A stretch of DNA of 64,000 nt from Tillus elongatus (GCA_964006375.1 OZ023267.1:29076739-29140738); one strand, 5' to 3'; positions 24,062-39,188 are shown, numbered from the stretch's first letter. The notes: generated from the sequence alone by a model not told the origin. Translations and numbers: made by a program.

Positions 24062-25425
24062 TTGTCGTCTCTAAAGTGATGGAAAAGTATATAAACACCG
24101 AATTACTAAAATTTCTTGAAAAACACAGTCTAATCCACGACAGGCAGTAGGTATTCCGTCAGCGCAGATCGACTGCCGACCTCCTTTATTTTGTCACACA
24201 TTCTTGGAACAAGTCTATGGAACTACACGGTGAATCCCAGATTGTCGCTCTAGACATATCCAAAGCATTCGACCAGGTCTGGCACGCAGCACTGCTTAAT
24301 AAACTTTCGGCCTATGGCCTACCACCAAAACTTTGTACCTGGACAGCTAATTTCCTCTCCATTTCTGTTGTTGTGGATGGTCATTCCTCTAAACTGTATG
24401 AAATTAATGCAGGAGTTCCTCAAGGTTCAGCTTTAGTCCCTACTTTGTTTCTTCTCCACATCAATGACCTCCTCTCTAGCACATCCAACCCAGTTCACAG
24501 TTACGCGGACGACAGCACCCTCCATTCAAATATACAATATTATAAGCCTGTGTCTTTAACCCAATTAGATGAGGATCGCAGACTCATGGAGGGTTCTGTC
24601 TCCGTGGATCTCCAAAAAATATTAGACTGGGGAAGTAGAAATCTTGTACAATTCAACCCCACCAAATCTCCCCCACCAAATCTCAGTCTTGCTTTCTCTT
24701 CTCATAATAGATACACCAGCCCTAGACCCATCACAATGAAAAACCAAGTTATTCAAAGTAATGAGTCCTTTTCTCTTGTTGGCATTTCTGTGGATCGAAA
24801 TCTTAATTTGCACCAACATGTCACATCAATTGCAGAAGCGGCTGCTAAGAAATTAGGTTTCCTCTTCCGTGCTCGCAAATACTTTTCACCAGCTAATCTC
24901 TATACCTTATATACTTCACAAATAAGGCCAAACCTCGAATACTGCTCCTACATCTGGGGTGCAGCTGCCGCTTCTACACTCGCTATCATGGACTCCAATC
25001 AAAAGAGAGCTATACGTCTCATCGGTGACCCTACACTCACCCAAAGGCTGCCATCCCTAGCCCATCGACGTGCCGTTGGTGACCTCTCTCTATTCTATAG
25101 ATATCTGCACCGGCACTGCTCAGAGGATCTTTCCTCCATAGTTCCCCCCCTGCTGCCCCCAACAGATCTACCAGGGGAACAGAGCGAATGCACCATTTTA
25201 CTGTCCAGGTCAGAACATCTTGTCAAGCCCGCTCTTTTGTCCCGAGGACTTCCAAGTTGTGGAATTCCTTGCCGGCACATACTTTTCCTTCTCCTCCGAA
25301 CCTCCAAACCTTCAAGTCCAGAATTAACAAGTTGCCTCTTTCCTCCTTGTCCACACCCAAGGTACGATAGTATTTAGGCTGTAAGCCCTCGTGTGGTGTT
25401 GTTGAAATATAAAAAAATCTTCATT
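24062..25425 (+). pseudogene. LINE-A copy 3: 5'-truncated, long open RT frame
   Basis: A 386-codon frame (24217-25377) runs from motif A (ALDISKAFDQVWH) through VPQGSALVPTLF and HSYADDSTLHS to the end of the thumb region without a stop. Compared with copy 2 it lacks a few residues before SVVVDGHS and carries a short duplication of CCCACCAAATCT near 24660. It has no endonuclease, so it cannot move alone. The 3' end is TTTAGGCTGTAAGCCCTCGT with an A-rich tail. Confidence 0.87.
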
Positions 25426-26540
25426 TAGTGAAGTCGTACCTAGATGTGTTAATGTTAAGAAAGAAAAGTTAGTCTCTTTAAATACTAATTAGTGAACAGG
25501 AAATACAAAATATGATCTACACAGAGGGGTTCCTTTAAGACATTACAAAAAGATGGGGTGAATAGGATCCACCAACATGTACTTATTATACCTTTCGCTA
25601 TTCTACAAGACATTTTTCAGCAGTATAATCAGTAAGTGAAATTATTAAATGGACTAACAAAAGAGTTATTTAGTTTGCCAGGAACGTGTTCATCATCTAT
25701 TAGCAGAACATATTCTGTATCGCTAAAATGTCTAGTGAAGAATGTAATTTCACTAATAACCCTACGTTTCTACTCACGCATCAACACCAAATGTAAAATA
25801 AATGTAAATTTTTTGTAAATATTCATCTGGTCGATACGAATACCACGAAATATCATAAAGTTCTCAGCGACCTATCACAAATTTCCATAAGGTTCATATT
25901 TGATCCATCATTTGATGTTGCTATTATCACAACACCATTAGGCACTCCTTGTTAAATTGGAGGGAAGGCGAAGCCACGGAAATAGAAACTAGTTGACGCT
26001 GACCAGTGACTGTGCGACTGCGGCAATCATTGTTGATAGTGCATTAAACATTTCGTGGGCTTTTTAAATACATACATCAAGTAAGTGTAAAACAGTTTAT
26101 TTGGCAACGTTTTAATTGAAAGTATTTACGCTTTTTAAACTCCTAAATCTAATTTTGCATATTTACAGAACTTTACGCACAAGAGATTACAAAAATCAAT
26201 ATATACGCGTTGTTAGTTTTATTGAAATCTATGGCCTGGTGAACACAAAATCTATTTTAGTTATGTTCATGATAGCAGTTGTCAGATGTTTAAAGTAGAA
26301 AGAGAAAATAGAAAACACTATTCGCGTTGTTATTCAAGTTGCATCAAACTGCTAAAATCTTTGAATATTCTATGCCAAACCCAATAAAAGCGCGCACACG
26401 ATTGCATCCAGCAAATCAAAATTATTGTTTTTATTTTTATAATATAAATATAATTAACACAATTATTGTTATCTGTAAAATTAGGTCAGATAATATACGA
26501 ATTTTACCAAACGCAAAATTCTTTTGTTTAAAAATAGAAA
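25426..26540. other. AT-rich noncoding stretch
   Basis: Short frames at 25636 and 26116 show no domain. The first 200 bp might be the 3' part of LINE-C displaced by LINE-A copy 3, which I could not confirm. Confidence 0.4.
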
Positions 26541-27438
26541 AGAGTCTGGACGCAGCAAGTGCGTTGTGGAAGTGAATTTTCATTAAAATGTTTTTAATAG
26601 CAAATGCGAGCAGGCATCAATCTGGTTACCGGTATAGCCTATGTAGTACAAACAATATACTATGTTTTATCAAAATTACTTGTTGTTTGAAAATGTACAA
26701 CAATTTTCCGAAAAGAAACTTAGATCTTGGTTTCCTAGCCAACAAACCTTACGTTAATAGCAAATTGAGTTATTGAAATTTGAAGGATTTAATGAAAATT
26801 CGCTACCAAAACGCACTTACTGCGTCCAGATTTTTTCTTACAAAGATGCATCATATTTCGATCAAAAAATGCATAAATGCATTAACGAATTTGTTTTACG
26901 AAAATTACCTAAAAATTATAGACCGTTAAACCATAAACTTAACTAAACCTACAGCGAACGCATCAACTTAACTAAACCGACAACCAAAGCATCAGAGAAA
27001 GGGTCTATTTGAAATGAATTTTCTGTAAATATTTTAGTAAAATGAAGGGCAATGACGGTTGAATCTGAAACTTAAGGGTTCGCAGAACACTCTTCTTGCA
27101 ACATTTTCTTTTCACAATCCGTATTTGTTTCACGTTCTTTGCCTAAACATTGTCAATTTTGACGTTTCAGATCGCGACTTTGACGTTTTGAGGAAAACTC
27201 CAAACTTTTTTTAACTGCCCACAACTTTATTGTCTTTAAACCTAGAGACCTAAAGTTTGGTACAGCGTTTACCCTTTAGAATACAAACACGCATACTGAA
27301 TTTGGTTGGCCTTACTTTGTTATTTCCGGAGATATAAATGTTTTTAGAAATAAAACACAAAATTTTCCGGGAAAACCTGGTCCGATTTTCCTGGATAACA
27401 AACCTATCCAAGCCAGTTGCAAAAAGAAGGTACTCACC

Positions 27439-27522
<84 letters not shown>
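26541..27522 (+). mobile_element. Composite TA-core element, left and middle parts
   Basis: The left segment (26541-26832) begins TCTGGACGCAGCAAGTGCG and ends in the inverse, CGCACTTACTGCGTCCAGA, so it looks like a 290-bp MITE with hairpin ends. The middle segment has GGGTCTATTTGAAATGAATT, ATTTTAGTAAAATGAAGG and CCGATTTTCCTGGATAAC, then the (TA)n tract. The right end is missing. The same order occurs at 32420 and 46742. Confidence 0.8.
27440..27522. repeat. (TA)n microsatellite
   Basis: About 83 bp, in the usual middle position of the composite element. Confidence 0.97.
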
Positions 27523-27524
<2 letters not shown>

Positions 27525-27747
27525 TTTATTTCGTTAAAACGACAAAAAACTCATCTAAGTCTTTCCTGTCGCGAGACGCTCGTCTAATGAGAACAAAGTA
27601 ATCTATTTATAACACATATACATACGTTTTATCTTTCTGCTCTTCTTCTTTATATGAACTTTAACTATGCCAAATCTCACACTGCTCGTGCGCCCAATGT
27701 GCTTAACAAGGGGTAGGTACAAAGTTTTTCTTCATGTATTATAACCC
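27523..27747. other. Unassigned stretch
   Basis: Nothing recognised. Confidence 0.5.
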
Positions 27748-28245
27748 TATAGTAAAAACCACAGCCAAAACATCAGGGAAAGTGTCTATTTGAAATGAAT
27801 TTTCTGTAAATATTTAAATAAAATGAAGGAAAATGATGACTCATGCTGAAACTTAAGGTTTTATAGAACACACTTCTTACAACAATTCTGCTACATCGCC
27901 CGTGATGTTAGTTTCAAGTTCTTTATTTAGAACATGTCAATTTACACATTTTAAATCGCGACTTTTTGACGTTTTAAGAAGAAAAACTATTATGCTCATA
28001 ACTTCTTTTCCTTTTAACCTAGGGATCCAAATTTTGGCACAGAGCTTTATTTTCATAATGTAATCTGCGTACCGAATCTGGTTACCATAGATTTGTTATT
28101 TCCAGAGATATAAAAAATTTCCGAAAGAAAACTCAAAATTTTCCCGGAAAATCTGGTCTAATTTTCCTGGCGGACGACCTTATCAAGCCTTTTGCACACA
28201 GATCTCCTTATTAGTGATTTTTTCGTTTTACGAAAAATTCGCTAG
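27748..28245 (+). mobile_element. Composite-element middle part plus right-end hairpin, TA tract lost
   Basis: The middle segment runs to CTTATCAAGCCTTTTGCA. It joins directly to ATCTCCTTATTAGTGATTTT and a degenerate terminal hairpin, so the (TA)n core has been deleted. Confidence 0.65.
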
Positions 28246-28869
<624 letters not shown>

Positions 28870-28944
28870 TATAACAGGATTTATAACACGGCATTTCTGT
28901 ACTATACAAGGAGAAGGGTTAAGGGCAAAGCCGCAAGGAGACAA

Positions 28945-28988
28945 TCGCATACACGTGTTTCAGGCTTATTAGCCATCATCAGTACGGT
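28945..28988 (-). ncRNA. Hammerhead-like motif 4 (unit A)
   Basis: CTGATGA, stem II GGCT-AATA-AGCC, GAAA, palindrome CACGTG, then TA (site GTA). CGTA before the core can pair with TGCG after the site. Confidence 0.6.
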
Positions 28989-29248
28989 ATAGCCAGGTGG
29001 AGATGGGAACACTCTGGATGAAGATGCAAAAATACACGGAGTCACAACAGGCAACCAGTGCACATTTGCAGCAACACTTCGAAGACCCTCAATCCGAGGG
29101 AAACAACCAAAAAAGCCACGGAGGCAAAGAAATCACCTGCGTGAGCATCCGGTGCCCAGGAAGTTATACTAACTATAACAGGATTTATAACACGGTATTT
29201 CGGTACTATACAAGGAGAAGGGTTAAGGGCAAAGCCGCATAGAGACAA

Positions 29249-29293
29249 CCGCAAACACGTGTTTCAGACTAATTAGCCATCATCAGTACAGTA
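29249..29293 (-). ncRNA. Hammerhead-like motif 5 (unit B)
   Basis: Same layout as unit A: CTGATGA, GGCT-AATT-AGTC, GAAA, CACGTG, site GTT. One G-U pair lies in stem II. Confidence 0.55.
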
Positions 29294-29675
29294 TAGCCAG
29301 GTGAAGATGGGAACATTCTGGATGAAGATGCAAAAATACACGGAGTCACAACAGGCAACCAGTGCGCAATTGCAGCAACATTTGGAAGACCCTCAATCCG
29401 AGGGAAACAACCAAAAAAGCCACGGAGCTTTGCCCTTAACCCTTCTCCTTCTATAGTACAGAAATGCCGTGTTATAAATCCTGTTAATAGTTAGTATAAC
29501 TTCCTGGGCTCCAGATACTCACGCAGGTGATTTCTTTGCCTCCGTGGCTTTTTTGGTTGTTTCCCTCGGATTGAGGGTCTTCCAAATGTTGCTCCAAATG
29601 TGCACTGGTTGCCTGTTGTGACTCCGTGTATTTTTGCATCTTCATCCAGAGTGTTCCCATCTCCACCTGGCTATA

Positions 29676-29716
29676 GCGTACTGATGATGGCTAATAAGTT
29701 TGAAACACGTGTATGC
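29676..29716 (+). ncRNA. Hammerhead-like motif 6 (unit C, inverted)
   Basis: CTGATGA at 29681, then GGCT-AATA-AGTT, GAAA, CACGTG, site GTA. Stem II is weaker, with a G-U pair and one mismatch. Confidence 0.5.
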
Positions 29717-29753
29717 GGTTGTCTCCTTGCGGCTTTGCCCTTTACCCTTCTCC

Positions 29754-29756
<3 letters not shown>

Positions 29757-29832
<76 letters not shown>
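29757..29832. repeat. (TA)n microsatellite
   Basis: About 76 bp; right border of the hammerhead array. Confidence 0.97.
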
Positions 29833-29835
<3 letters not shown>

Positions 29836-29920
29836 TGAACCTGACCATGGATATGGGTTCTAGGGGGCTTAGTTCGCGCTCATTTGAAGAAATTTTTTTA
29901 AAGAAAATTCACTAAAATGA
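29833..29920 (+). mobile_element. Composite-element right end
   Basis: AACCTGACCATGGATATGGG through TTCGCGCTCATTTGAAG to AAAGAAAATTCACTAAAA is the shared right-end block that follows (TA)n elsewhere. Confidence 0.75.
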
Positions 29921-30640
29921 ATCCTTCACTTTTAAATATACATCAAAAACGGTGTAGGTACTTGATATTTTATTTTGTTTCACTCTAGTTCCTGAACTTG
30001 TTCTATTGACCTAAAATATTTATAAGTCAGTTTACTCTAGCGTAGATTATCAATTAAGATCACAGCATCCACGTTATACATCTAGTGGTAAGTAACACAT
30101 AAAATAATCTTACAAATGTTCTATATGAAAAAATTGAGTTTTTTTCTGAATCTATGAAAGCTTGCCTTAATTTGTAGCGACTTTTCATTCAGAAAAATGT
30201 ACCGTTAGAGAGGTGAGCGTGAATTAAAGCCTTTAGCACTCATTTCCGAGGATCAATGTACAAGAGTTTTTTAAATTGCTACAAGAAAAACGGTTTAATT
30301 ATTTTTTTTGTAAATGAAAGTAAAAGAGAGACAGTGGGAGATATTTAAACACAACTAGAAGGTTATCTTCCTCTCTATTTTCAGCGGCGGGTGTAATTTT
30401 GGATTTTCAAATAGGGTAATTTTTTTATAAAATTAGAATCTACCTAAAAAACTAGGTATACGTGCAATTTTTTTTAATTTGCTTCGTCGGTTACGGGATT
30501 ATGATTTATTACTCTTAGGTTAAAACACAACAAAAATATAACAATTATGCTTCAACATATTTATCGTGTCATGCGTGATAAATTATTCGTAATGTCCTCC
30601 TTCAACTTCCAAACACATTTCCACTCTTTTAGTGGATTTT
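29921..30640. other. AT-rich noncoding stretch
   Basis: No gene is seen. 30641-30694 is a reversed composite-element right end (ACCCCATATCCAGGGTCAGT). Confidence 0.5.
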
Positions 30641-30690
30641 CTTAAACAAAATTATCCTAGACCCCATATCCAGGGTCAGTTTCAATTTTT

Positions 30691-31145
<455 letters not shown>

Positions 31146-31269
31146 CGTTGCAAGTCTTGTATTGTATGTACAGTTTCGTCTACCTGCTTGGTTATCAGTG
31201 AAATTAGTCGAGTCACGGCCAATTAAGCCAGAAGCTTTCGTCACGGTACGGATTAAGAGGATTAAGAGG

Positions 31270-31860
31270 ATTGCAGGTATGTGTTGAATCAGGTAATGGG
31301 GCAATTAATGGGGCAATTAAATTGTCTATTGAATTTATTGTCTTTTGGTGTGTTTCTAATGAAGATATAATAGGTTTCCAAGTAATCGGAAGACGAAGAC
31401 CATCATCTCTATTAGTTCAACAATCGGGGCGCTTTTCGATCTCGATCGTGTCGTGGAAAATTCGCGTTATGAAGTTGTAAACCAGAGCTATTATTTTGGC
31501 ATTGTCGAAGTCCATTTTGTATCCTATATGAATATGATGCATGGCCAGCGCCGATGAGGGGTTGAAATTTCCAACTGCGAGGGTGTGCATAATTTCTATT
31601 GTGGATGCGTCTATTTGTTTGTCCTACATAAGTTCGGAAACAGTCGGAACAATGAATTTCGTAAACTCCGTGGGATTCGCTTGGAATCGTCTCCTTGGGA
31701 GTTTTTATCAGATTTGACAGTTTTTGCTCTGTTGTGAATATGGTTTTAATATTAAGGGTTCTAAAGATTCGGCTGATTTTATTGTGAACACATTTAATGT
31801 AAGGTAAAAACGCCGTGTGTTGTTGTGGTGGACTCTGTCTGTTCTCGTTGTGGTCAATTG
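31270..31860 (-). pseudogene. Penelope-like element remnant 2: GIY-YIG endonuclease
   Basis: On the minus strand, FLPYIKCVHNKISRIFRTLN leads to HGVYEIHCSDC...YVGQTNRRIHNR (31675-31600), a clear GIY-YIG signature. SALAMHHIHIGYKMDFDNAK and TWKPIISSLETH follow near 31370. This is the C-terminus of a PLE protein, here in at least two frames (a shift near 31600). It is a different family from the remnant at 1690-2258, and its terminal repeat follows at 30838-31145. Confidence 0.78.
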
Positions 31861-32111
31861 CTATTAACTTAACGTTCGATGGCTAGGAACTGGTTTTTTC
31901 GGGAACACTTTGGGTTTATTTTCGAAAATTGTTTTACATTTTCAAACAATAAAGTTATTTGGATGAAATATAGTACATTGTTTCTACTATATAGGTTATA
32001 CTGGTAACCAAATTTCAGGCCTGCTTTTTTTAAAAGAAAAGACATATTTGCTATTAAGAACATTTTTATGAAAATTCACTACCATAACGCACTTGCTGCA
32101 TTTAGACTTTT
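31861..32111 (-). mobile_element. Composite-element left segment, fragment
   Basis: The reversed 290-bp left segment is truncated at one end. It finishes with ACCATAACGCACTTGCTGC. Confidence 0.75.
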
Positions 32112-32419
32112 TCTAAATGATCCCATACATTCTGCAACATTTCAGGTGTCACTAATGAGCAGGTAAAGCAGATTATATTTTCCAAAGCACCTAAAATTGT
32201 AGGTACAATCGCCATCACTTTGTCCTTATAAAACCGCAGAAGAGATAATCAAGGGGGGACAAATCCGGAGACATAGCGGGCCTGCTCGACCGATCCACCT
32301 GTTTTCAAATATTCCGTTCAAATGGGGCCTGCATTGCATAATGACGTGGAACTCCATCATGTTGAAACCACATGCGTGGGTTTATATTTTGGTTAAATTA
32401 TTCAGGTAATTGGTTTCTT
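32112..32419 (-). pseudogene. Mariner-type transposase fragment
   Basis: The minus strand shows WFQHDGVPRHYAMQA and then NRWIGRAGPLCLRICPP, followed by a decayed remainder. HDG with PRHY and WIGRAGP are typical of the second catalytic Asp region of mariner/DD41D-type transposases. About 250 bp survive, with frame breaks. It sits between two composite-element segments. Confidence 0.6.
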
Positions 32420-33312
32420 AAAAAGTCTGGACGCAGCAAGTGCGTTATGGAAGTTAATTTTCATAAAAATGTTTCTAATAGCAAATGCGAGCAGGCATCA
32501 ATCTGATTACCGGTATGGCCTATGTAGTAGAAACAATGTACTATATTTTATCAAAATTACTTACTGTTTGAAAATGTACAAAAATTTTCCGAAAAGAAAC
32601 TTAAATGTTAGTTTCGTAGCCAACAAACCTTACATTAATAGCAAATTGAGTTATTGAAATTTGAAGGATATAATGAAAATTCTCTACCAAAACGCACTTA
32701 CTGCGTCAAGATTTTTTCCTTACAAACATGCATCATATTTCAATAAAAAATGCAAAAATGCATTAACGAATTTGTTCTACCTAAATTAGCTAAAAATTAC
32801 AGACCGTTAAACCATAAACTTAACTGAACCTACAGCGAAAGCAAAAACCTAACTAAACCAACAGCCAAAGCATCAGAGAAAGGGTCTATTTGAAATGAAT
32901 TCTCTGTAAATATTTTAGTAAAATGAAGGGCAATGGCGGTTGAAGCTTAAGGTTAAGGGTTCGCAGAGCACACTTCTTGCAACATTTCCTTTGCACAATC
33001 CGTATTTGTTTCACGTTCTTTGCCTAAACATTGCCAATTTTGACGTTTAAAATCGCGACATTGATGTTTTGAGGAAATCTCCAAAAAAAATTTTCTTTAA
33101 CTGCCCATAACTTTTTTGTCTTTGAACCTAGAGACCTAAATTTTGATACAGAGTTTACCCTTTATAATACAAACACGCGTTGTCCTTACTTTGTTATTTT
33201 CGGAGATAAGAATTTTTTTTAGAAAGAAAACACAACATTTTCCGGGAAAACCTGGTCCGATTTTCCTGGCTAACGTACTTATCCAAGCCATATGTATGTA
33301 TCCGAGCGATAA
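32420..33312 (+). mobile_element. Composite TA-core element, left and middle parts
   Basis: The left segment 32424-32712 has both hairpin ends (GTCTGGACGCAGCAAGTGCG and ACGCACTTACTGCGTCAAG). The middle segment runs to GGCTAACGTACTTATCCAAG. No (TA)n tract is present beyond a short CATATGTATGTA. Confidence 0.8.
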
Positions 33313-34384
33313 CTCAAAAAATACTAAACTGATTTCAATCAAACTTGGCAAAAATCTTATATGCCTCTATGCTCAAGTTTTTCAGGTGGAAAATCGAGGA
33401 AAACTTTTTGAAAGCGCTATATTTTTTTTAATTATTAAACTGAGTGGAATGGAACTTTTCGCATATATATAACATTTAAAGATCTTCTCATACGTTAATT
33501 TTGATTCGTTTCTCTCAACACAAATTTAAGTTATCCGGAATTAAAGAAATTTAAAAGCTACGATACGCTCCTAAAAGTTTATTAAGGCGTTGTGTAATGT
33601 GCGTGGGAGAGGTTGACATAACAAATGTCTTAGTTTGTTTTCTTTAAATGTTGGAAAGCTACAAAATCTGCCTGATAAATTGAAACAGCCAGAGTTGTCA
33701 GTTTCAAAATTTTATTACACAAACTTGGGAAGTTTCCCCCGTTAGGAAAATTAACGGTAATATTTATTTCTAGAATTGATTTGTTACTCAAAAACTATAT
33801 CGTAAAATCGGCAGCTAAAGAGTTTCAGCCTGATTTAAAGTTGTGATTCAAACAATAACTAAATAAAAACCATATAACTTGAATAAAACTTTTACAATTA
33901 TAATATTTTTTGCGAATTTAATCTAGGGAGATGTATCTATAGATTTGGCATTCTAAAGTGAGCAACCACACGATACTTGGTCACGTGCTCAGAAATTAAA
34001 TTGCTATTGGTTTCTTCTGTTATTTGCATTCTTATACCAAAATGGCGCGGTTTATGTAGCGTCATATGTCATATCAATTTATTTTTATTGTAGATTAAAG
34101 AGAGAATAAGTTGTTTTTCGATTAATAATTTTAGTTTATATGAAAAGCCTGTGAATTAAATCATTGCTTTTGATCATATTGCAAAATTAGCGAGTTGTCC
34201 AAGACCCTAACCTTTAAAATAAACTATGTTAAATTCTTTCACACAGGAACAGTACGCATGCAATCAGGACTGTTAATCATTGTGTAAATATTGCAAAATT
34301 TGAAAACAACTTAATTCTTTATTTAAAATCGAAACTTAAAAATTAATAATGTACACATAAACCTTGGTTAAATAAACATTTGAA
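33313..34384. other. AT-rich noncoding stretch
   Basis: Nothing recognised. The start still resembles the composite element after its TA site. Confidence 0.5.
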
Positions 34385-34496
34385 GCGAACGGCTATACCA
34401 CGTTGAAAACCTGATGTGCGATTACCGAAGTTAAGAAACCTTGGCATGGTAAGTGTCTGGATGGGTGACCGCCTGATAACACAGTGTGCTGTTGCC
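34385..34496 (+). rRNA. 5S rRNA copy, diverged, probably a pseudogene
   Basis: GGCTATACCACGTTGAAAAC, ATTACCGAAGTTAAG, TGGATGGGTGACCGCCTG and TGTGCTGTTGCC line up in order with insect 5S rRNA, and a TTTTTTT terminator follows. It is about 112 nt against the usual 119-120, with roughly seven bases lost after GAAAAC. Several changes disturb helices. The internal promoter block AAGTTAAG...TGGATGGGTGACCGCC is nearly intact, so transcription is possible. No array is visible; it could be a 5S-derived SINE head. Confidence 0.8.
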
Positions 34497-34584
34497 TTTT
34501 TTTAGGTAGTGACATTTTTGTTTTGTTCTTAAAAGCGAATATTTATTTAAAAAATTTAAGCGTTTTTATTTTTAAAAAATCGCA

Positions 34585-34812
34585 AATAGAGAGGTATCGA
34601 TGGTGAGACTGCAAAAATTTAAAAAAAAGTTGAAAAAACTGTATCCCAAAAGAATAACCAAGTTATTTTGATTAAATTTGGTTGGTATGTTGCCCTCGTA
34701 AATACCTTCCACCAAAACTTAACTTTATAGGTTTATAGAGAATAGAGTTATACAAATTTGAAACATTGAATGAAAATTCGCTACCATAACGCACTTGTTG
34801 CGTGCCAAAAGT
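34585..34812 (-). mobile_element. Composite-element fragment
   Basis: It begins with AGAGAGGTATCGATGGTGAG, a right-end motif. It skips the middle and ends with ACCATAACGCACTTGTTGCG, the left-end palindrome. Confidence 0.7.
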
Positions 34813-35898
34813 TTTTTTTATATTTTTTTAAATTTTATTTGACCACATCAACGAAGAAGTCTGATTGTAGTCGATTTTTATTAAAATTTCGCTTGATCTT
34901 AGTATAAAATTACTTTCAAATAAACACAAACTGCCTGTATGAAAACGCTAAGAAAACAGCAAAATAATAATCATCAATCAATAAGCACACGACTATTACG
35001 CTTCTATAATATTTCAAAACCGTAGCCAATTTTATGCCAAAATGTATAATTAACTCTTTCAAGCCTGTGAAATTCAACAAGAATGCAGTTAAAGTGCAAG
35101 ATTTTATATAGCAATAAAACATGAATAATTTCACGAAAATCTGTTTATTGTGATTAAAGAAACTTTGAAATGTGCTTAAAAAAAATTTAAATATTATTTT
35201 CAACAACAAAAATAGGTGGGACATTTTTTTACCACCATACTAATTAGAAAAACTTGTAGGTGATAATTGTGATAAGAGGTTCCAGTCTTTAATAAAGATA
35301 ATGGAATTGTACCTACTGCACGCTCCCACTTAGTACTTATTTCCTGGTCTTTGGTACTACAGAAGCTACATGAGCGTCGCGAAGTTCGAATAGATTACTG
35401 AGAACTTTGAGATAAACGAACTAATTTCAGCTGACGAGATGGCCAATTATTTTACGACGAAACTCTTTCATTGACATCTTGGAATTATAGACAACAGCAT
35501 TTATATTACAAAAACATTGACACCACAAGTCTCACCTATCAAGAAAAATAACATATACCACCATTTATGGCTTCTTCTATCAATACAATATGTAGACTTC
35601 ACTTGGTCGAATTAGTCTGCAAAATTTGCCCTATTTCCCTATTTCTCATATTGACTTGTGTTATTTTATATGGATTATTGTAGTTTTCTAAAAGATGAAT
35701 GCAACTCTTATATTTTCATACCACTGTAGACAATTCGTTACCGCTTTCCCACGTGGTAATGTTAGGTACAAAATTTTGCTACAAACTTTCGTCTGGAAAG
35801 ATTAGCAGTGACACAATCCTACAGACTTTCTCCGAAATGCTCTAACATTAAATTTACAGAACAAAAATATTTGTCCAGATATAATCGACGGTTTAGGT
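34813..35898. other. AT-rich noncoding stretch
   Basis: No gene is assigned. A + strand peptide ADEMANYFTTKLFH near 35430 faintly recalls the linker of a LINE, too little to call. Confidence 0.4.
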
Positions 35899-37238
<1,340 letters not shown>

Positions 37239-38040
37239 TTTTTTTTCTTAAGAGTCCAATCTCTTGACAAGCCTCTAGCCCAAATTTTTTTCGACATGTA
37301 TTTTCTTCTAACTTTGATCAACCAACACCCATACCTTATAATTTCTCTTTATGTGTTAATATGACTTTAAATGTCATCATCGATTTGTCAGTTGCAACCT
37401 TTTCATAAAGATTCAAGCATTTCTGAAAACTTGTCTGTAGTTCATTCAACAGGCCACACCTTATAAAGCTTATCATATTTTTAGTCAGCCCGTGAAGACG
37501 TTGCAGAGATGTTGTTTAAGTGAATATTACTGAGGACCCATTCAAATCTGTGCATCACAAAAGGCTGGTGGTTTGCTCCAGTGATCTCGATATCTTTACT
37601 TTGTTGCTTATAATCATGTAATTGTTTCAAATGTTTTCATTTCTTGTTAATCAGTCGCTAGGTATGCTTTTCCGGGTTTTAGTTTTTCCTGTCGTGTATT
37701 AAAATTTATGTGGAATACTAAATGATGAAAAACTTCATCGGTCAAAAGCAAAGTCAATGCATCAAATAGTTTGTGATTGTCAAAATCCTTTTTCCATTGG
37801 GTTAGCCAAACAAATAATATAATCAGGGTCTTTTTAGTCGCCAGCACTTTCAGAAAACGACAGGGGCATATTTCCCTTATGCTCAACAGCACTTCGCCCT
37901 TGCAATTATAACACTGTTTTCCAAATTGGAAGCAGCTTGCATCAATATTCATCCCTTTATTACTTGATAATAACCCAAAATCTCCAGGAAGTAACAGGTG
38001 GAAACGTGGATACATAAAGAAATACGAGGTTATAATAAGC
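37239..38040. other. Unassigned stretch
   Basis: A 131-codon minus-strand frame (38042-37647) has no recognisable domain and no upstream signal. It is listed as unexplained rather than as a gene. Confidence 0.4.
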
Positions 38041-38059
38041 ACTTGTAATTATGTAATTT

Positions 38060-38190
38060 TGGTTGCCGAATCAATGACATCTGAAATATCATTGATGAAC
38101 AGATTGAAAAATCTGGGTCCCACAACAGATCCCTGAGGAACACCCGATCTAGCCAAGACCCCCACGGACGGGTACGCCTGGTGGGACAGG
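38060..38190 (-). pseudogene. Reverse-transcriptase fragment (LINE)
   Basis: The minus strand reads RSGVPQGSVVGPRFFNLFIN followed by DISDVIDSAT, RT motif B and the stretch after it. Nothing more of the LINE is found on either side. Confidence 0.7.
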
Positions 38191-38279
38191 TTTAACCTGA
38201 TTTTATACGCATATTTTCAGTTGTGATATTTGTTTGTTACCTTTGCCTGGGACATATACATATCTAGAGTTCATAGAGG

Positions 38280-38345
38280 GTTGTTGTTATCATTTTAGTG
38301 AATTTTTAACAAATTAGGGCCCCTAGAACCCAAATTTAAGGTCAG

Positions 38346-38346
<1 letters not shown>
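38280..38346 (-). mobile_element. Composite-element right end, reversed
   Basis: TTTTAGTGAATTTTTAACAA and GGGCCCCTAGAACCCAAATT precede the (TA)n array as in other copies. Confidence 0.7.

Positions 38347-38433
<87 letters not shown>
38347..38433. repeat. (TA)n microsatellite
   Basis: About 87 bp. Confidence 0.97.
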
Positions 38434-38438
<5 letters not shown>

Positions 38439-39188
38439 ATTAGGACCGCGGACGACTTTGCATATCAGCAATAACGGACATTTTACGCTATATTTTTTTA
38501 AGTATTAGAGTAACTGGAATAAAACTTTACATGTGGCTATAAATGGTGGAAATGAACCTATGTTGTGAATTTTAGGTAATTTGTTTCATAGTATTCACAG
38601 TTTTTTCCAAATTACAAATATAATTTGAAAGACATGCGTTGAAATGACTTAGTGGTTAAAGTACAATGCCTGACAGACAGAGTAGTGAACTGCCACGCGT
38701 AGATGGATTCATACAACAGACATAAACCATACATCAACGGTAACGAAACAGAATAAATAACAGGCATAACACATACTACCCAAACCAACAATCGTGAAAT
38801 CTCGGCCACATATATTGCAAATGACAGACGACATGAAATTAAAAATTTGCCAAGACCTAATTGTTATTTAACTGAGGGATTCATCAATTTTTGAAATACA
38901 GTATATTTGTAGCTTGATGAACGGCCCAAAATACAGTTTTAGAATGAAAGTGTAGCATAATATAGTGGAAGTATAAACAAAATCGAATCAAGTCTCTATA
39001 AATAAGATTTGAAAATAGTTTGAACATAAGACGTCATATAAGATCGAAACAGTCATTGAATGTGTTTCCAAGGCAGTTCTAGTAATTCTGTAATTAATTA
39101 TTACGTATAATTTTAATAATATAATATATCCCAGGCATGAAGTCGGTGTCAAAAATCATGTAAACAAGACGTTAGTCAACATATCCTT

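Noticed and set aside
35400..35560. LINE linker peptide ADEMANYFTTKLFH
   Set aside because: Only one weak motif in a frame with a nearby stop; no RT or endonuclease block close by.
37647..38042. 131-codon minus frame as a host gene
   Set aside because: No domain, no splice or start context, AT-driven composition, and it abuts an RT fragment in another frame.
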